This document shows, in pieces, positions 10,266-21,034 of a DNA stretch of 64,000 bases (its first letter is position 1; each line of letters starts with the position of its first letter). The translations under genes were made by a program, and so were the position numbers. The notes beneath the pieces are model-generated. The model was not told where the DNA came from. It saw nothing but the letters and a program-made list of their open reading frames with translations, and did no database searches. Source of the DNA: Epiperipatus broadwayi (Eukaryota > Onychophora > Udeonychophora > Euonychophora > Peripatidae). The stretch is taken from assembly GCA_028023455.1 (NCBI GenBank), contig JAQFVV010000455.1, positions 64,001-128,000 of the forward strand. Reading direction: 5' to 3'.

Positions 10266-12158
10266 TTAGTTATATGGAAATTTGAAGAATATATTGCCAT
10301 CTGGTGGAAAATTGTCTAAACAAGCATGGTGTTTTGGGTTTTTACAAGGTAAAAATGAACCAGATTCATAATTGTCCCACATTTTCTTTTTTAATATTAT
10401 CCAGCTTTGGGCATGTTTTAAATTCTCTCTTCCATACAAATTCCGCACAGTTAGGCCTGGATTGATGGGAGCTTTCACATAAATATTATCAAATTTCATT
10501 ACTGTTGTATTGTAGTGTATGTCTGTATAGTTTTTACCAAAAATGACAGAAAATAACTCAATATACATGTCATGAAAATATAAGCGTGTCCTAGCTTCTT
10601 TTAAACCATCTATTTCTCGATCTGGAATACGATACTCAGTTTTAAATCCATTTTTTTGCCAAAAGTTTTTAGATTCCAAAATAAAATTGTAATCAGATGC
10701 ATCATGTAAAATATCTATATCAACATCCCATGGCATTGGACCACCAAGCTTTACAGCACCTAACAATGTTCCGTCAAATATCCAATATGAAATATTATTT
10801 TTTTCTAAATATGTAGTTACAAGTGCCACTGCATCAACTACTTTTATTTGACAACATAAAGGCAACATAAATGATTTTGTAACTGTTAACGCAGTACAAG
10901 ATTGCTTTATTTCTTCACAAGAATAATAAAGAAAAGAGCCATTATCAAATAATATTTTATTTAATTCATACTTTTCAGCAAAACTTCTCCATTGCTCGTG
11001 ATCATTCATTACCTCTGCATCTTTAACAAAATTCATAACATCTGGACAACTCACAACCGATAACTCGGATTCCTTTAAATGAAGATAAAAATCAGCAAAT
11101 GAAGCAACTTCCGATAATTTTTCATTGAATTTATAATCATTAAGGGTTTCAACACGAATTGTAAATGGACCATTTAGATAATCACAAAACATACACTCTT
11201 TTTTAGATTGATAATATCCTTCTTTAAATTGGTATATATAATTTATTATACTTGTCTGATAACAATCTGAAGACCAATTACCCACTAAAGTCCGAACAGC
11301 GCCACCTGCAATAACAACATTTTTTAATTCACTTAAAACTCTAACTTGTCTTTCTAACTGCATATGCCAAGTTACATCAACTAAATTTCTGCCAATAAAA
11401 AAATATGGTGTTTTCACATGTTTGCTTAAAGTATTCCAAATAGCACCAGGTGCAATATCTTTAGAAAAATTAAACTCTTCTACGTTAATTCTTGTTAGAA
11501 AAGATAGGTTAAGTATTCCTTTAATAGGAGTAGCTAGAAAAACAGTGATATTTGGATAGAGGGTTTCAATTTGGTTTAGTATTTTTGTGCTCATATTTGT
11601 ACAATTTGGTAAACACTGAGTGAAATCTAATCCTATGCTAATGACTTGATGAAAAGGTTTGACATTTCCACAAGGAGGAGAATAAAATCCTTTATAGGCA
11701 AAGTAATAGATGGCTTTGTGAGATCCCATGTATTGCTCCTCACACACATCCAGAATATCTGGTTTAACTTGCTTGTCTTGATTCTCTTGGCTTTGTAAAA
11801 ACAATCGGCATTCGTATCTAGAAATAAAATCGTTAATCTCTTTTATTACATTCAGTTTGGGATTATGCTTTAAAATTCTTTCGTATAAATCTTGCAATTT
11901 GGTAGCAAAATCGCAATACATATGGTGTGTTAATGCAGAAATGTTAATATAAGAATTCACTTGAATTTCTGGACGTTTGGAATTGGTATAAAAATTTTCT
12001 GGCCAGTACGTCATGAAAAAAATAACTCCAAGAATGACAAACATGCACATGCCCATAATCCACCCCACTTTCTTAGGCCAGGATGGGGTATATTTAGTAG
12101 TTTGCATATTTTGTTCATTGCTTATATTTCCATTAGAAAATGTGCATTTAGGTATCAT
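10266..12158 (-). CDS. LicD/fukutin-related (FKRP-like) transferase, type II membrane protein
   Basis: A single uninterrupted 630-codon frame, counting from the ATG at 12158-12156; upstream in-frame TTG at 12167 is not a plausible start. Residues 1-30 are polar. Residues 31-52 form one hydrophobic membrane anchor, suggesting a Golgi/ER protein with its catalytic part in the lumen. Ten or so N-glycosylation sequons and many cysteines agree with that. The C-terminal LicD domain shows IFDGTLLGAVK followed by PMPWDVDIDI (residues 458-483). Its acidic DVDID cluster corresponds to the metal/nucleotide-binding aspartates of the family. The middle region (about 240-380; LERQVRVLSELKNV, GGAVRTLVGNWSSDCYQ, SCPDVM) matches the FKRP stem/GT-like layout. 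Known FKRP adds ribitol-5-phosphate to alpha-dystroglycan; this copy is longer than the vertebrate protein (about 495 residues), so substrate is not established. It could be a lineage-specific LicD paralogue. Confidence 0.9.
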   Translation of the reverse strand: MIPKCTFSNGNISNEQNMQTTKYTPSWPKKVGWIMGMCMFVILGVIFFMTYWPENFYTNSKRPEIQVNSYINISALTHHMYCDFATKLQDLYERILKHNPKLNVIKEINDFISRYECRLFLQSQENQDKQVKPDILDVCEEQYMGSHKAIYYFAYKGFYSPPCGNVKPFHQVISIGLDFTQCLPNCTNMSTKILNQIETLYPNITVFLATPIKGILNLSFLTRINVEEFNFSKDIAPGAIWNTLSKHVKTPYFFIGRNLVDVTWHMQLERQVRVLSELKNVVIAGGAVRTLVGNWSSDCYQTSIINYIYQFKEGYYQSKKECMFCDYLNGPFTIRVETLNDYKFNEKLSEVASFADFYLHLKESELSVVSCPDVMNFVKDAEVMNDHEQWRSFAEKYELNKILFDNGSFLYYSCEEIKQSCTALTVTKSFMLPLCCQIKVVDAVALVTTYLEKNNISYWIFDGTLLGAVKLGGPMPWDVDIDILHDASDYNFILESKNFWQKNGFKTEYRIPDREIDGLKEARTRLYFHDMYIELFSVIFGKNYTDIHYNTTVMKFDNIYVKAPINPGLTVRNLYGRENLKHAQSWIILKKKMWDNYESGSFLPCKNPKHHACLDNFPPDGNIFFKFPYN

Positions 12159-12168
12159 AGTTTTCAAT

Positions 12169-12182
12169 CTGGAAAAGAAATA
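12169..12182 (-). other. Predicted 3' splice acceptor before the LicD-like coding exon
   Basis: On the minus strand a T/C-rich tract ends in TTTCTTTTCCAG, ten bases before the ATG (AG at 12170-12169). This implies that the coding exon is preceded by one or more non-coding 5' exons upstream, beyond 12170. A first exon and promoter could not be located by eye. Confidence 0.6.
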
Positions 12183-13111
12183 TAAAAATATATAAATTTC
12201 TTAAATAGCAAAAAGCATTCTACATGAATATATAAATCGGAGAGTAGATTTGAATCTAGATACATGAGTAGGTAGTTAGAATTGTAAGATAGTTAAAGTT
12301 GTAATATTAATATGAAAAATAATAGTGGTAATGAGCTAGTTAGAAAATAGAGCAGATATTGTGTCAATGATAGTAGGATTAATTTACGTGAAAAAAATAA
12401 GGTTAGTCGCAAGAAACGTACGTTAATCTATTATTAATATGAGAATATTTGAATTTTGAATATTATTTTTACGTAAGAGCTTAAGAATTTTGGATACTTT
12501 CTATATCTAAATTAATAAATAAATATTAATTAAATTAACAAATTAAAACAAGTTATATTTAAAAGCCATTATAGTATAATAAAGCACATCAAAGTAATAG
12601 AAAAAAATTCTAGAAAGGGCAATAAGTATAAATTGTCATTAGATGTAACAATTTTATCAAAGAATGAAATAACCTCATAACCAACCACCCAACTTTGTCT
12701 CATAATCTCTTTCTTAATAATATTTAATACTGTAAAACAAATGAGATAATAAACAACAGAAAAGGATAGTGGCTTTAGAATCAGGAGTTCATCGAACACT
12801 AGACCTATGAGTGCCATAATCAATCTTGGAACCGCTTAATCCCAAATGGGATGCTCTACCTCTATGCCAAACTGTGTAGGGTAGTAAACAAAAATAATTC
12901 TTCAAAGAACAGCCAATCTTTTTTGTTATTTATTAACCACTCATCAAGTTCAGCTATTAGTAGGTGGATCCAAATATCTAATTCTTAATTAACGTCAATG
13001 TTAAAGCTCGTCCTGCTATTAATTTTCTCTCCTGCAAAAACTTGGAATGTTCTCACTCTCCAATCACATCGTGGATTTCTACCACTGATGTCACTCACTC
13101 CAACACAAGAT
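12183..13111. other. Intergenic or 5' intron of the LicD-like gene
   Basis: No recognisable element. It may be intron if the predicted acceptor at 12169 is used. Confidence 0.4.
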
Positions 13112-13121
13112 AATAACTATT

Positions 13122-13225
13122 CCTTTTTTTCATGCATCTAAGCATCGGCCGGGAAGCGAACCTGCAAACCTGGTACAATTGCTTGTAAGGCAGCTGTGCT
13201 GACCACTCGACCACCAATGCTTGAC
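13122..13225 (-). mobile_element. tRNA-derived SINE, family S, copy 1
   Basis: Read on the minus strand, it starts TGTCAAGCATTGGTGGTCGA and has an A box (TGGTCGAGTGGTCAGC) and a B box (GGTTCGCTTCC). Its acceptor-like ends pair as GCATTGG/CCGATGC, and it ends in A residues. A 10-bp target duplication, AATAACTATT, flanks it exactly (13112-13121 and 13226-13235). It is the cleanest copy of a family with members at 24231, 24935, 27043 and 54330. Confidence 0.9.
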
Positions 13226-13235
13226 AATAACTATT

Positions 13236-14271
13236 GTTACTGATAACATATCCAGAAACTTTTTTCTCAGCATGAGATTTACTACACTCATTCTTTTCAC
13301 ACCCTGATTCATAAGATGTTACATTTTCTAAAATTAAGTATATATATATATAAGAAACCAAAAGTTATTTTTTGTGGCTATTTTGAGTTCTGCCTTTTTA
13401 CTATAATGTAGTGACATAATTTTAAATCCTTTACTCATTAAGACACAACTCGAAAATATTGGTTACTTGTTAAAATATCATCAAAAATGGAAATTTATTA
13501 TAATTTTAAAAATATAACCAACATTTGGAATGGAAAGAAGATGTGCATCATGTTACTTAAATAAGTATTGTCTTTCTCCTATTTTTGTTGAGTTTTTGCA
13601 ATCCTTGTAAACAGTTTTTACATTCAATTTTATTATTATCATGTACTATAGAATATTATATAATTCATAGCAATTAAAAATTATTTTAAAACTAAAAAGG
13701 GATGCTGATGGGAAAGTAGTAAAAAATTTTATAGTAATTATGAAATAATCAATTTGAGGGTGCTTAATAACAATTCGACCAACTAGTTTTTTTATTATAG
13801 GTCAAACTATATGCAAATTATATAATATGTATAATAAACATATTTTGCATCACATTATAACTTTACTATTATTGCGGTATAGGGATTATTGACTTTCTAA
13901 TATCAATTATCAGCTTGCATTTATATTAATTCTGTATGGCATCTGTAAAATTGCTTGATATAATTTATATTTTACATATGACCTTGGAAGTTAGATGGAA
14001 TTTGATAAAAAATATTAGAAGTTATTTTTCCCTGAATGTCACAAATTATTTTTTCTTATTGTCTTATATCTACATTCAATTTGAGTGAAAGAAATAATTA
14101 TAAATTACTATGTAAAAATATTAAACTACAACAAGTGCATGAGGATGTAGATGTATAATGATCTTAGCTTATGTTTTAAGAATTTGTAATATGTGAATAC
14201 TATTTATACTTAGGAGTTTATAAGAAATTCAAGCATCAGAAATGTCAGGGCTGGGTCACTGCCATTGCTGC
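13236..14271. other. Intergenic, nothing recognised
   Basis: AT-rich. No coding signal beyond short chance frames. Confidence 0.5.
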
Positions 14272-14460
14272 TACCCTATTCTACTTTTTCTTCTTTCTTG
14301 ATTCTTTTTTCTCCTCCATCTTGTCCTTTTTCTTCTCTTTTTGTCTTCTTCCCCTCTTCTTCCTTCTTTTATTTCTTCTGTTCCACCTTTTTCTTATCAT
14401 CTTCCTTCTCCTCCTTCTTCTCATCATTTTTATTTCTCAGAATCCTTCTTCTTCTTTTAG
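14272..14460 (+). repeat. Pyrimidine (CT)-rich low-complexity tract
   Basis: Imperfect TTC/CTC/TTTC repeats of about 190 bp. The serine/phenylalanine/leucine-rich frame over it is an artefact of composition. Confidence 0.85.
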
Positions 14461-15469
14461 TCCATAAATCTTGACTCCAGAATCTGTTAACTACTACTTC
14501 AAATGAGACAGAATAAGAGAAAGTTGTTTATAAAATACATGAATAATGAGAAAAGGGGATCAAGAATTTTTATGGCAGTGGATAGTTTTGATATAATGTG
14601 TTGCTCCAACAATAATTAATATACTTTTAAATATCTATATAGTTCAATACACTTATAGAAGATATTAAAAATGGATAAAAAATTAGCTCTTTATGAGAGA
14701 GATATAATGAGAAACTATCTGCATAGGCATGGAGATACAGGTCTTAAATACTTTTAGCTTAGATGATGAATAAGGGTTGTTCACAAAATACATGTATAGT
14801 GAGCAAGAATAGTCTTCAAATTTTATATTGATAGGCAGTTGAGATATAATGGAATTTCAGATGAGAAATGGGTTAACAGAAATAAAAAATTGAAAATAAA
14901 TTCAAGTGGTTAGAGTGTTACCTTAAAATTCTATACTCAAGAATCTAAAAGTCTAGATTCCATTCCCATGCAAGTACTGACACTAGTCAGGCTAACAAGA
15001 GAGGAGAATAATATTACTGAAAACATTGTATATATACTAATCTATGTGCTCTTACTAATGGTTAAATGGAAAATTTAAATAAAGCTTTAACAATTTTTCT
15101 AAAGATATTCATGATTTGATGTTAGATATGGAAATAGTCCCATATATTATCACATCTAAAATGCCACTATCATAAACTTTTAGGCAAATACTAAGTTGAA
15201 AGTTTTACAAGTAGGTAGAAAGCCAGTTGATTAATTTCCAGAAGATTAACTGGGATTTTCTAGCAACCATTATAACTCCTACTTGTATTACTATTATTAC
15301 TACAATTACTATTATAAAGTCATGGATTGTATTAAATTTGCTAAAGCATTATGTTAGTAGGACTGACAAGACAAACATTTTAAAATATTTTACTTCTGCT
15401 AACTTTGATTTTCACTGATACAGTACATGGAAATCCAATTGATCAATGTAAATTTTTAGACCATATCAA
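14461..15469. other. Intergenic, nothing recognised
   Basis: AT-rich. No gene or clear repeat seen. Confidence 0.5.
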
Positions 15470-15665
15470 AAACACACTGAGCACATGCATCATTACCACA
15501 ATTATTATCAATTCACTTCTGGATGAATATTCAATATTAATTAATTCAGTTTCTCTGATATGTAACTTTTCCATATTATTCCAACATATGTCTTTACTTC
15601 ATTGATCCATCCATCTCATTTCTGATCTATTTTTAGGTATTTTCCATTCCTTGATCCAATTTAAA
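15470..15665 (-). mobile_element. RTE-type retrotransposon 3' end fragment (RTE-6)
   Basis: Strings such as 'atccatccatctcatttctgatctatttttagg' (split by small changes) and 'attcacttctggatgaat' also occur in the 3' ends of the RTE relics at 37060-37250, 30780-30870 and 44215-44310. Only the last part of the element is present, as expected for a severely 5'-truncated LINE copy. Confidence 0.5.
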
Positions 15666-16208
15666 CCTAATTAGTTGGCAATAATGCTAATTAAAACATT
15701 AAAATATAAGTGACCTTGTAAAAAATTTATAATTATGTTAAAGCACTGAAACATGAATGAAGTCTTGTTCTAAATTATGCTTGAAAAACAAAATATTAAT
15801 ACAATTATTTATCGATGTTAATTAAGAAGTATTAAGTAATAATATTGTGGAATGAATTTTTTTTATATATAATTTAAAATTTTAAATTAAAAATTTTATT
15901 AAACCCCCATTTTAATATTAATAATAAAATTATGTTAGGGCAAAAAAAATAAACGGAAAAAAAAAAAAGAGGGAAGGACCTAGGTAAAAAAATAAGATTT
16001 TTTTACTATCCTCCCCTCTTTATTTTTATTTTGGAGAAATTATTTTATATCTAAGTAATTTGCAGTCAGTAAACTATTTACAAAAAGGGACTTTTTTTTA
16101 TTTACACATAGAGCAGGATGTGAGATTCAATTATCAATGGGAATTTTTGATTTTTTTTGTTTTCCATTATTGTAAATCAATTCTGGAATGCTCTATGAAG
16201 TTCACTTC
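15666..16208. other. Intergenic with a purine/pyrimidine hairpin
   Basis: No gene. An imperfect inverted repeat lies at about 15955-16030: AAAGAGGGAAGGA faces TCCTCCCCTCTTT. Confidence 0.45.
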
Positions 16209-16230
16209 AGTGGAATATATATGAGACATA

Positions 16231-16287
16231 GTGACCTGGGCCAACTGATGAGTGCTGGTTCAGCACGAAATGCATCTTGGGGGTCAT
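16231..16287 (+). ncRNA. Type I hammerhead ribozyme (H1, first copy, intact core)
   Basis: Conserved core CTGATGA (16245-16251) and GAAA (16267-16270). Stem II is GTGCTG/CAGCAC, six perfect pairs with loop GTT. Stem III is minimal: A-T and T-A closing a GC loop (16270-16275). The predicted cut is after C16276 (ATC). Stem I has an inner CCAA/TTGG helix (16241-16244 with 16277-16280), an internal loop TGGG against G, and an outer GTGACC/GGTCAT helix (16231-16236 with 16282-16287, one G-T wobble). A very short stem III with an internally looped stem I is what has been described for PLE and animal retrozyme hammerheads. All invariant core bases are present, so self-cleavage is expected. Confidence 0.85.
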
Positions 16288-16635
16288 TGTCTTTTATTAT
16301 ATCTTTATTTATATAAATTTGAAAAGAATGGGGAAGTATGGAGGTGTTTATTATATCTATAAAGATATTACATACGGGATAGAGAAAGGTGAATAACTCC
16401 GTGTGTGTAAATTTAAAAATCAGATATATTAATCTTTAACTGAGGTTTAAAGTTTATATCTGTGCTAGAGATAATCTCTAGTTTCAAAAATGATTAGTAA
16501 TAATCATTAGTGTATTTATCTGAAATGGATGGCATCAAAGTCGTGAGTGGAGGAAATTTGACAATGGTAAATGAAAACGTAACAATTTACTCCAGATAAA
16601 TACTTTGCATACAATAAAGATATATACGAGAGATA

Positions 16636-16692
16636 GTGACATGGGCCAACTGATGAGTGCTGGTTCAGGACGAAATGCATCTTGAGGATCAT
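16636..16692 (+). ncRNA. Hammerhead ribozyme (H1, second copy, weakened)
   Basis: The core CTGATGA (16650-16656) and GAAA (16672-16675) are intact. Stem II has one mismatch (GTGCTG against CAGGAC), and stem I has lost a pair on either side of its internal loop. Stem III and the ATC cut site (C16681) match the first copy. Cleavage is probably reduced. Confidence 0.7.
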
Positions 16693-16776
16693 TTGTCTTT
16701 TATTATATCTTTATTTATATGAATTTGAAAAGAATGGAGAAGTATGAAGGTGTTTATTATATCTATTGAGTGGAAT

Positions 16777-17227
16777 TGTGATAAAAGTAAGATTTAAAGG
16801 TTTTCTAATATCACGTGATTTTTAGAGAAATTAACCAATTATATTTAGTATAGTATTTATTATATTAACTTATATTAAATGATATGATAAATATTGCAAG
16901 TTGTTGCTTTAGCCTTTCCTGCATATATTGATTTCTAGCAATCAGAATAAAACAGATCATCATGAAAACAAATGCACAGTGTGGACCCACTAAAATAAAA
17001 TAATGGAATAGATATTTCTCAAGAGCTCATAAAAAGTTTGAGAACTAGAATTGGCAATTGGGCTACATCCATAAATCTTGATCTATCCAAAGTTTGCTAC
17101 TGCAACTCTACCCCAACCCATAAATCATGTAATCCTTTTTTAAAAAGATTGGTGGAGTTAAATAACATAAATAGTTAAGTAACCCATGATAGAATAAGTT
17201 ATGTCCAAAGTTATTAAAACATATTTA
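16777..17227. other. Intergenic, nothing recognised
   Basis: AT-rich unique-looking DNA. Confidence 0.5.
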
Positions 17228-17470
17228 ATTATATAGAAAGTATTCATCCATTCTCATTAGCACTGTTAAACAGTGATGTTAAACTGCAAGGATATTCTCA
17301 TTCCAGTCACAGAACAACTGTTTTAGTTTCAAACTCAAATGCATTTATATGAGCCAATCTTAATTGTCTAGAAGTGGTTCATGTAAGTGCCTGGGGCAAG
17401 AGTATTCTTGCAATTTAGCATCACTGTTTAACAGTGCTAGTGAGGAGGAATGGATACTTTCTATATAATT
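17228..17470. mobile_element. MITE-like element with about 70-bp terminal inverted repeats
   Basis: The left end (17228-17305) and right end (17395-17470) are inverse copies. Both contain AGCACTGTTAAACAGTGATG or its inverse, and both end in AGAAAGTATTC-like termini within a TTATATA context. The centre is unrelated, non-coding DNA. The structure fits a non-autonomous DNA transposon; the superfamily is not assignable by eye. Confidence 0.7.
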
Positions 17471-17681
17471 ACAAACTAAACACCATGTAAGTTCAATCTA
17501 TTGATTATTATATAAAACATTTAAAGATTATTTATAGGTTTGTACTATTTGTGCCAGTGTGTATTAAACAAGCTTCAAACATAAAGGTTTTGATAGCATA
17601 ATATTTCATCATTTTGAGAACATTAGGCTATAAGTAATTTCCAAAATGATTATTTTCAAAAATAATTTGATTTAAGTGAAT

Positions 17682-17770
17682 TTTTCTTCTTCTTTTTCTT
17701 CTTCTTCTTCTTCTTTTTCTTCTTCTTCTTCTTCTTCTTTTTCTTCTTCTTCTTCTTATTATTATTATTC

Positions 17771-17833
<63 letters not shown>
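17682..17833. repeat. Compound microsatellite (TTC)n(ATT)n
   Basis: TTC units with occasional TTTTTC interruptions (17682-17757) pass into ATT units (17758-17833). Poly-serine/tyrosine and poly-arginine/isoleucine frames over it are artefacts. Confidence 0.95.
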
Positions 17834-17834
<1 letters not shown>

Positions 17835-19608
17835 TTGAAAAAAATGTTTATTACATTCCACATAATGTTTATCAAAATAAAAGATTAATAAAAGAATGAA
17901 ATTCAGATAAGTTGAGTTATATATTCCTTTCATTTACTTCAATATTAAATAATGTTATTGTAAGCACAAACAAATTATTATATTAGTTCTATATTCTGTA
18001 TATATTATAAAAGTGCAATAAGAATTAGTTTTGCAGTCTCAAGTAAGACACATCTCTCTATAAGTTAAAAAATCATTTTAAAAATAGATTTGAGAAAAAC
18101 AATGTTTTAAGTTTTAGTTAGAAACTGGGCATAATCAAACAATATCATGTAGCCTGTCCACTAAAATAAAATGAAAAATAAGATCCCTTAAAGTAATCTG
18201 CAACAATTTTTGTTCCATCCAAAAGCATCTTGTGTGCTAGACCAACCTGCAAGTTAGTACATTGAAAAATGTATAGATTTAGCCTATGTGAAACCTGAAA
18301 ATATTCTTTTGCAAAAATTGATAAATTTACCTGTGTATATTGCTCTGGAAAATGTGATAATGGAGAAGCTTATAAGAAGAAAAACCAACTATAAAAAACA
18401 ACTGAAAATTACAATTACCAACAAAGCAACAAATGAAAAAACTATGTATTGTATGTGCACATCTACATTTATAGATACTTTTTAAAGTATCTAATAATTG
18501 GTAATAATGAATAATTTTTATTAATTTTTTATTAAAATATGTTTTTGCCTTATTTTCCCTTCAAAATGTAATTGTATAGAAAAGAAAAAAAGGGGTTCGT
18601 TAATTTATTTTTTTTTATCTTTGAAATGTATTACCATTTAATCATTGCAGGAGGGAATAATTTTATTTAAAGTTAAGGTTAATTAATTTATGAATTAACA
18701 ATTAGTTAACCATATTTGCTATATAAAATTATATATTTTTTGATAAATTGTATGAGTTTTGGAATTGTTATGTTATCAGATCTTTGTCTCAATTTTTTAA
18801 AAGTAAGTTATTAGTTAATTTAATTAAATAGTTGTTAAACAGTGTTTTAGGGTTTGTAAATTATTCCAATAAAACTATTTAAATGAGAGTAGATTAAACT
18901 TATACATTTTACTTTTTTTGGTCACAATTATAGTTCTTAGTGTATTGTGATCTTGAGTTAGTTTTAGAGCCTAAATGGTTTATTTATATGTGGGGTTTAG
19001 TTTTATGTTTGGACATTTATATAATTACACAAAGGTCAATATCACCTTTAAAGTTCATTTACTGCATTTTATATTTTTAGGGAACATTTAGTTTATAGTT
19101 GGCCTGTACACTCATGGTACCTTTGGCCAGAACATTGATGGTGATTAACATTTATCTGTATCACAATATTATTTTTACGTTAAATACTTTAGCACTTAAA
19201 TATGTACATGTAGATGATTATTCCTAAGTTAACATTGACTATGGAATGTGTTTTATATCCAGTCACAAGGAATGACTGTTGATTATTCTTGTATAATGCT
19301 GGTGATATAACTTATTATTAGTATTATTGTTAGTGTTTGGAGCTTACAAATATAATTATTAGTATAACTATTATAGTCTTGTTTCATGCTGAATCTCCTG
19401 CTCCTTATATATTTATTTATTTCTTATTTGGCAATATTATCTAATTATTCATTTTATATTTATCTTTTTTATATTTGTTTTTTTTTTTTTTTTACTGATC
19501 AATGAAAAAGTTGATGTTTTGCCACCATCCATTGTACCTCCTATATCCATGCTGTTCCATTATATATATATATTATATTTAATATTTTCACGGTTGTATG
19601 ATATAGAT
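17834..19608. other. Intergenic, nothing recognised
   Basis: AT-rich with homopolymer runs, for example a long T run near 19480-19493. No gene or clear mobile element. Confidence 0.5.
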
Positions 19609-19796
19609 AAATTATTACTTTTTGGGCTAAACCGTGTCTTATTTTCCATTACATACCAATATTTCGGCAAATTAGCATCCACTATTATCAAGGTTAACTT
19701 TTGAAAGCTAACCTTGACAATGGAGGATGCTAGTTCACTGAAATATTGGTATGTAATGGAAAATAAGACATGGTTTAGCCCAAAAAGTAATAATTT
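19609..19796. repeat. Near-perfect hairpin, about 93-bp arms
   Basis: Arms 19609-19702 and 19704-19796 mirror each other with almost no loop, including CATTACATACCAATATTTC and its inverse. A related single arm is at 33230-33290, so this is a dispersed family, probably a foldback MITE. Confidence 0.85.
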
Positions 19797-20331
19797 ATAT
19801 ATATGTAGTGAACTTGTATGTATTATAAAAGTTTTTAACAACAACAAAAGAAAGCTGCACAGCCTCACAAACTAAATAATAAATTCATTAAAAAAAAAAA
19901 ATTAAAAAAGATAAAAAATTAATCTATGGCAATACAAACCAATCCTTAAAATATATATTTCACATTCCAAAAGCTGATTTTTAATTTGCTTAATTTGTTT
20001 TTGGGGTGCAACTTTTTTTTTTTTTGCCAATTTCAATATTTTACAAGTGTAGCGCTCCACTGTTTTCATTTTTTAGCATATCTTTCTGTTAAGTGTGCAA
20101 ACTCATATTAATTAGTCCTGAAGAGAGATATAGAAAAGAAGGGGTACATTATGCAGTTTATCCCAGCGAGAAAATGATTGTTTTTTCTTTAAGATACCAT
20201 ATTCTAAATCATTTGCATGTATTACAAAGTAAAATAGTTTATCTATCAATCATAAAAAATTTATGCCTATAATATGTCTAGATTATGAGTTATGCCATAA
20301 AATGTGATATTGGTGTTTTATACTTTAATCC
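19797..20331. other. Intergenic, nothing recognised
   Basis: AT-rich with A and T homopolymer runs. Confidence 0.5.
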
Positions 20332-20510
20332 ATGATAGAAAAATATGCTATCATTAAATTTTGTTTTAAATTGAATAAAACTACAGCTGAAGTGTTTGAA
20401 ATAATTCAAACTGTGTATGAAAATGAATCCATAAATTACAAGAATATTTTGAGTGGTTTGAAAGATTTCCTGAAAGTAGGAAGAGCATTAAGGATCTATA
20501 AAAATATAAA
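20332..20510 (+). pseudogene. mariner transposase N-terminal fragment
   Basis: The frame opens MIEKYAIIKFCFKLNKTTAE and continues with VFEIIQTVYENESINYKNIL, then KDFLKVGRALR. This is the first helix-turn-helix region of mariner transposases (an R/Y-x-IKF-x2-xxGKTxxE start, a Y-x-E block, then F-x2-GR). Only about 60 residues survive. The second helix-turn-helix and the DDD catalytic domain are absent, so it cannot act. Confidence 0.7.
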
Positions 20511-20929
20511 ACACATTTTCACATTTCACTTCATAATCCATATATTCTAACACCCTACATTTTTTGAAATAAATATAAACTATGTTGTTACATAACATAT
20601 GTCTTGACATAATGATGGTCTGTGTGCAAGTAAAGGTTGAAAAACATGAATCTAAATACAAAGAGAGTATTTGGAAGATTAAACTTGGTATTATCTCAAA
20701 AAATATTTTTTAAATAACAGATATATTTAAATAACACAGTTTATTAAATAAAAAGTTTTTGTTTCAGAATATTTTTTTAAACAACATGCCTGTACGTTAA
20801 ACCACTAAAATATCACATGACAACATTTTTTTATGCTTACACAATTTGTTAAATCAGTAGCAATTTTCTCCATACAATAGTGTCAGCAAATGCAATTTAT
20901 AGTAACCCATGAACCTAGAAGGTATGTGT

Positions 20930-21030
20930 ATCAAAATGTTAATCTGGAACTTGTGAGAAAATGCACAAACCTTTTAGCATCCATTGATTGCTATTGATTG
21001 CACTAGGTGGCATTATTGTATAGAGAAAGT
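20930..21030 (+). repeat. H3 repeat fragment (left of LINE tail)
   Basis: It carries AGCATCCATTGATTG and a degenerate form of the ACTGTATGGAGAG end of the H3 element, in the same orientation as 42450-42540. Confidence 0.6.
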
Positions 21031-21034
21031 AGTT

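Larger units (their letters stand above)
16217..16768 (+). mobile_element. Retrozyme-like element H1, about 1.36 tandem units with two hammerhead ribozymes
   Basis: A 552-bp insertion bounded by an exact 8-bp duplication, AGTGGAAT (16209-16216 and 16769-16776). It contains a hammerhead core at 16245-16270 and a second, weaker one at 16650-16675, exactly 405 bp apart. The sequences after each core (GTCTTTTATTATATCTTTAT, then a similar downstream run) repeat in tandem until the second unit is cut off. This matches the retrozyme plan: tandem monomers that each carry a ribozyme, so that a transcript could be cut to a unit-length RNA that can be circularised. There is no coding capacity, so it must be mobilised in trans. 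A partial relative without ribozyme is at 43341-43565. Confidence 0.85.

Noticed and set aside
12159-12167. TTG at 12167 as start of the LicD-like protein
   Set aside because: Non-ATG start is unlikely in an animal gene. An ATG follows three codons later and a splice acceptor lies just upstream.
17628-17933. 101-codon frame rich in isoleucine and arginine
   Set aside because: It is the translation of the (ATT)n and (TTC)n microsatellites.
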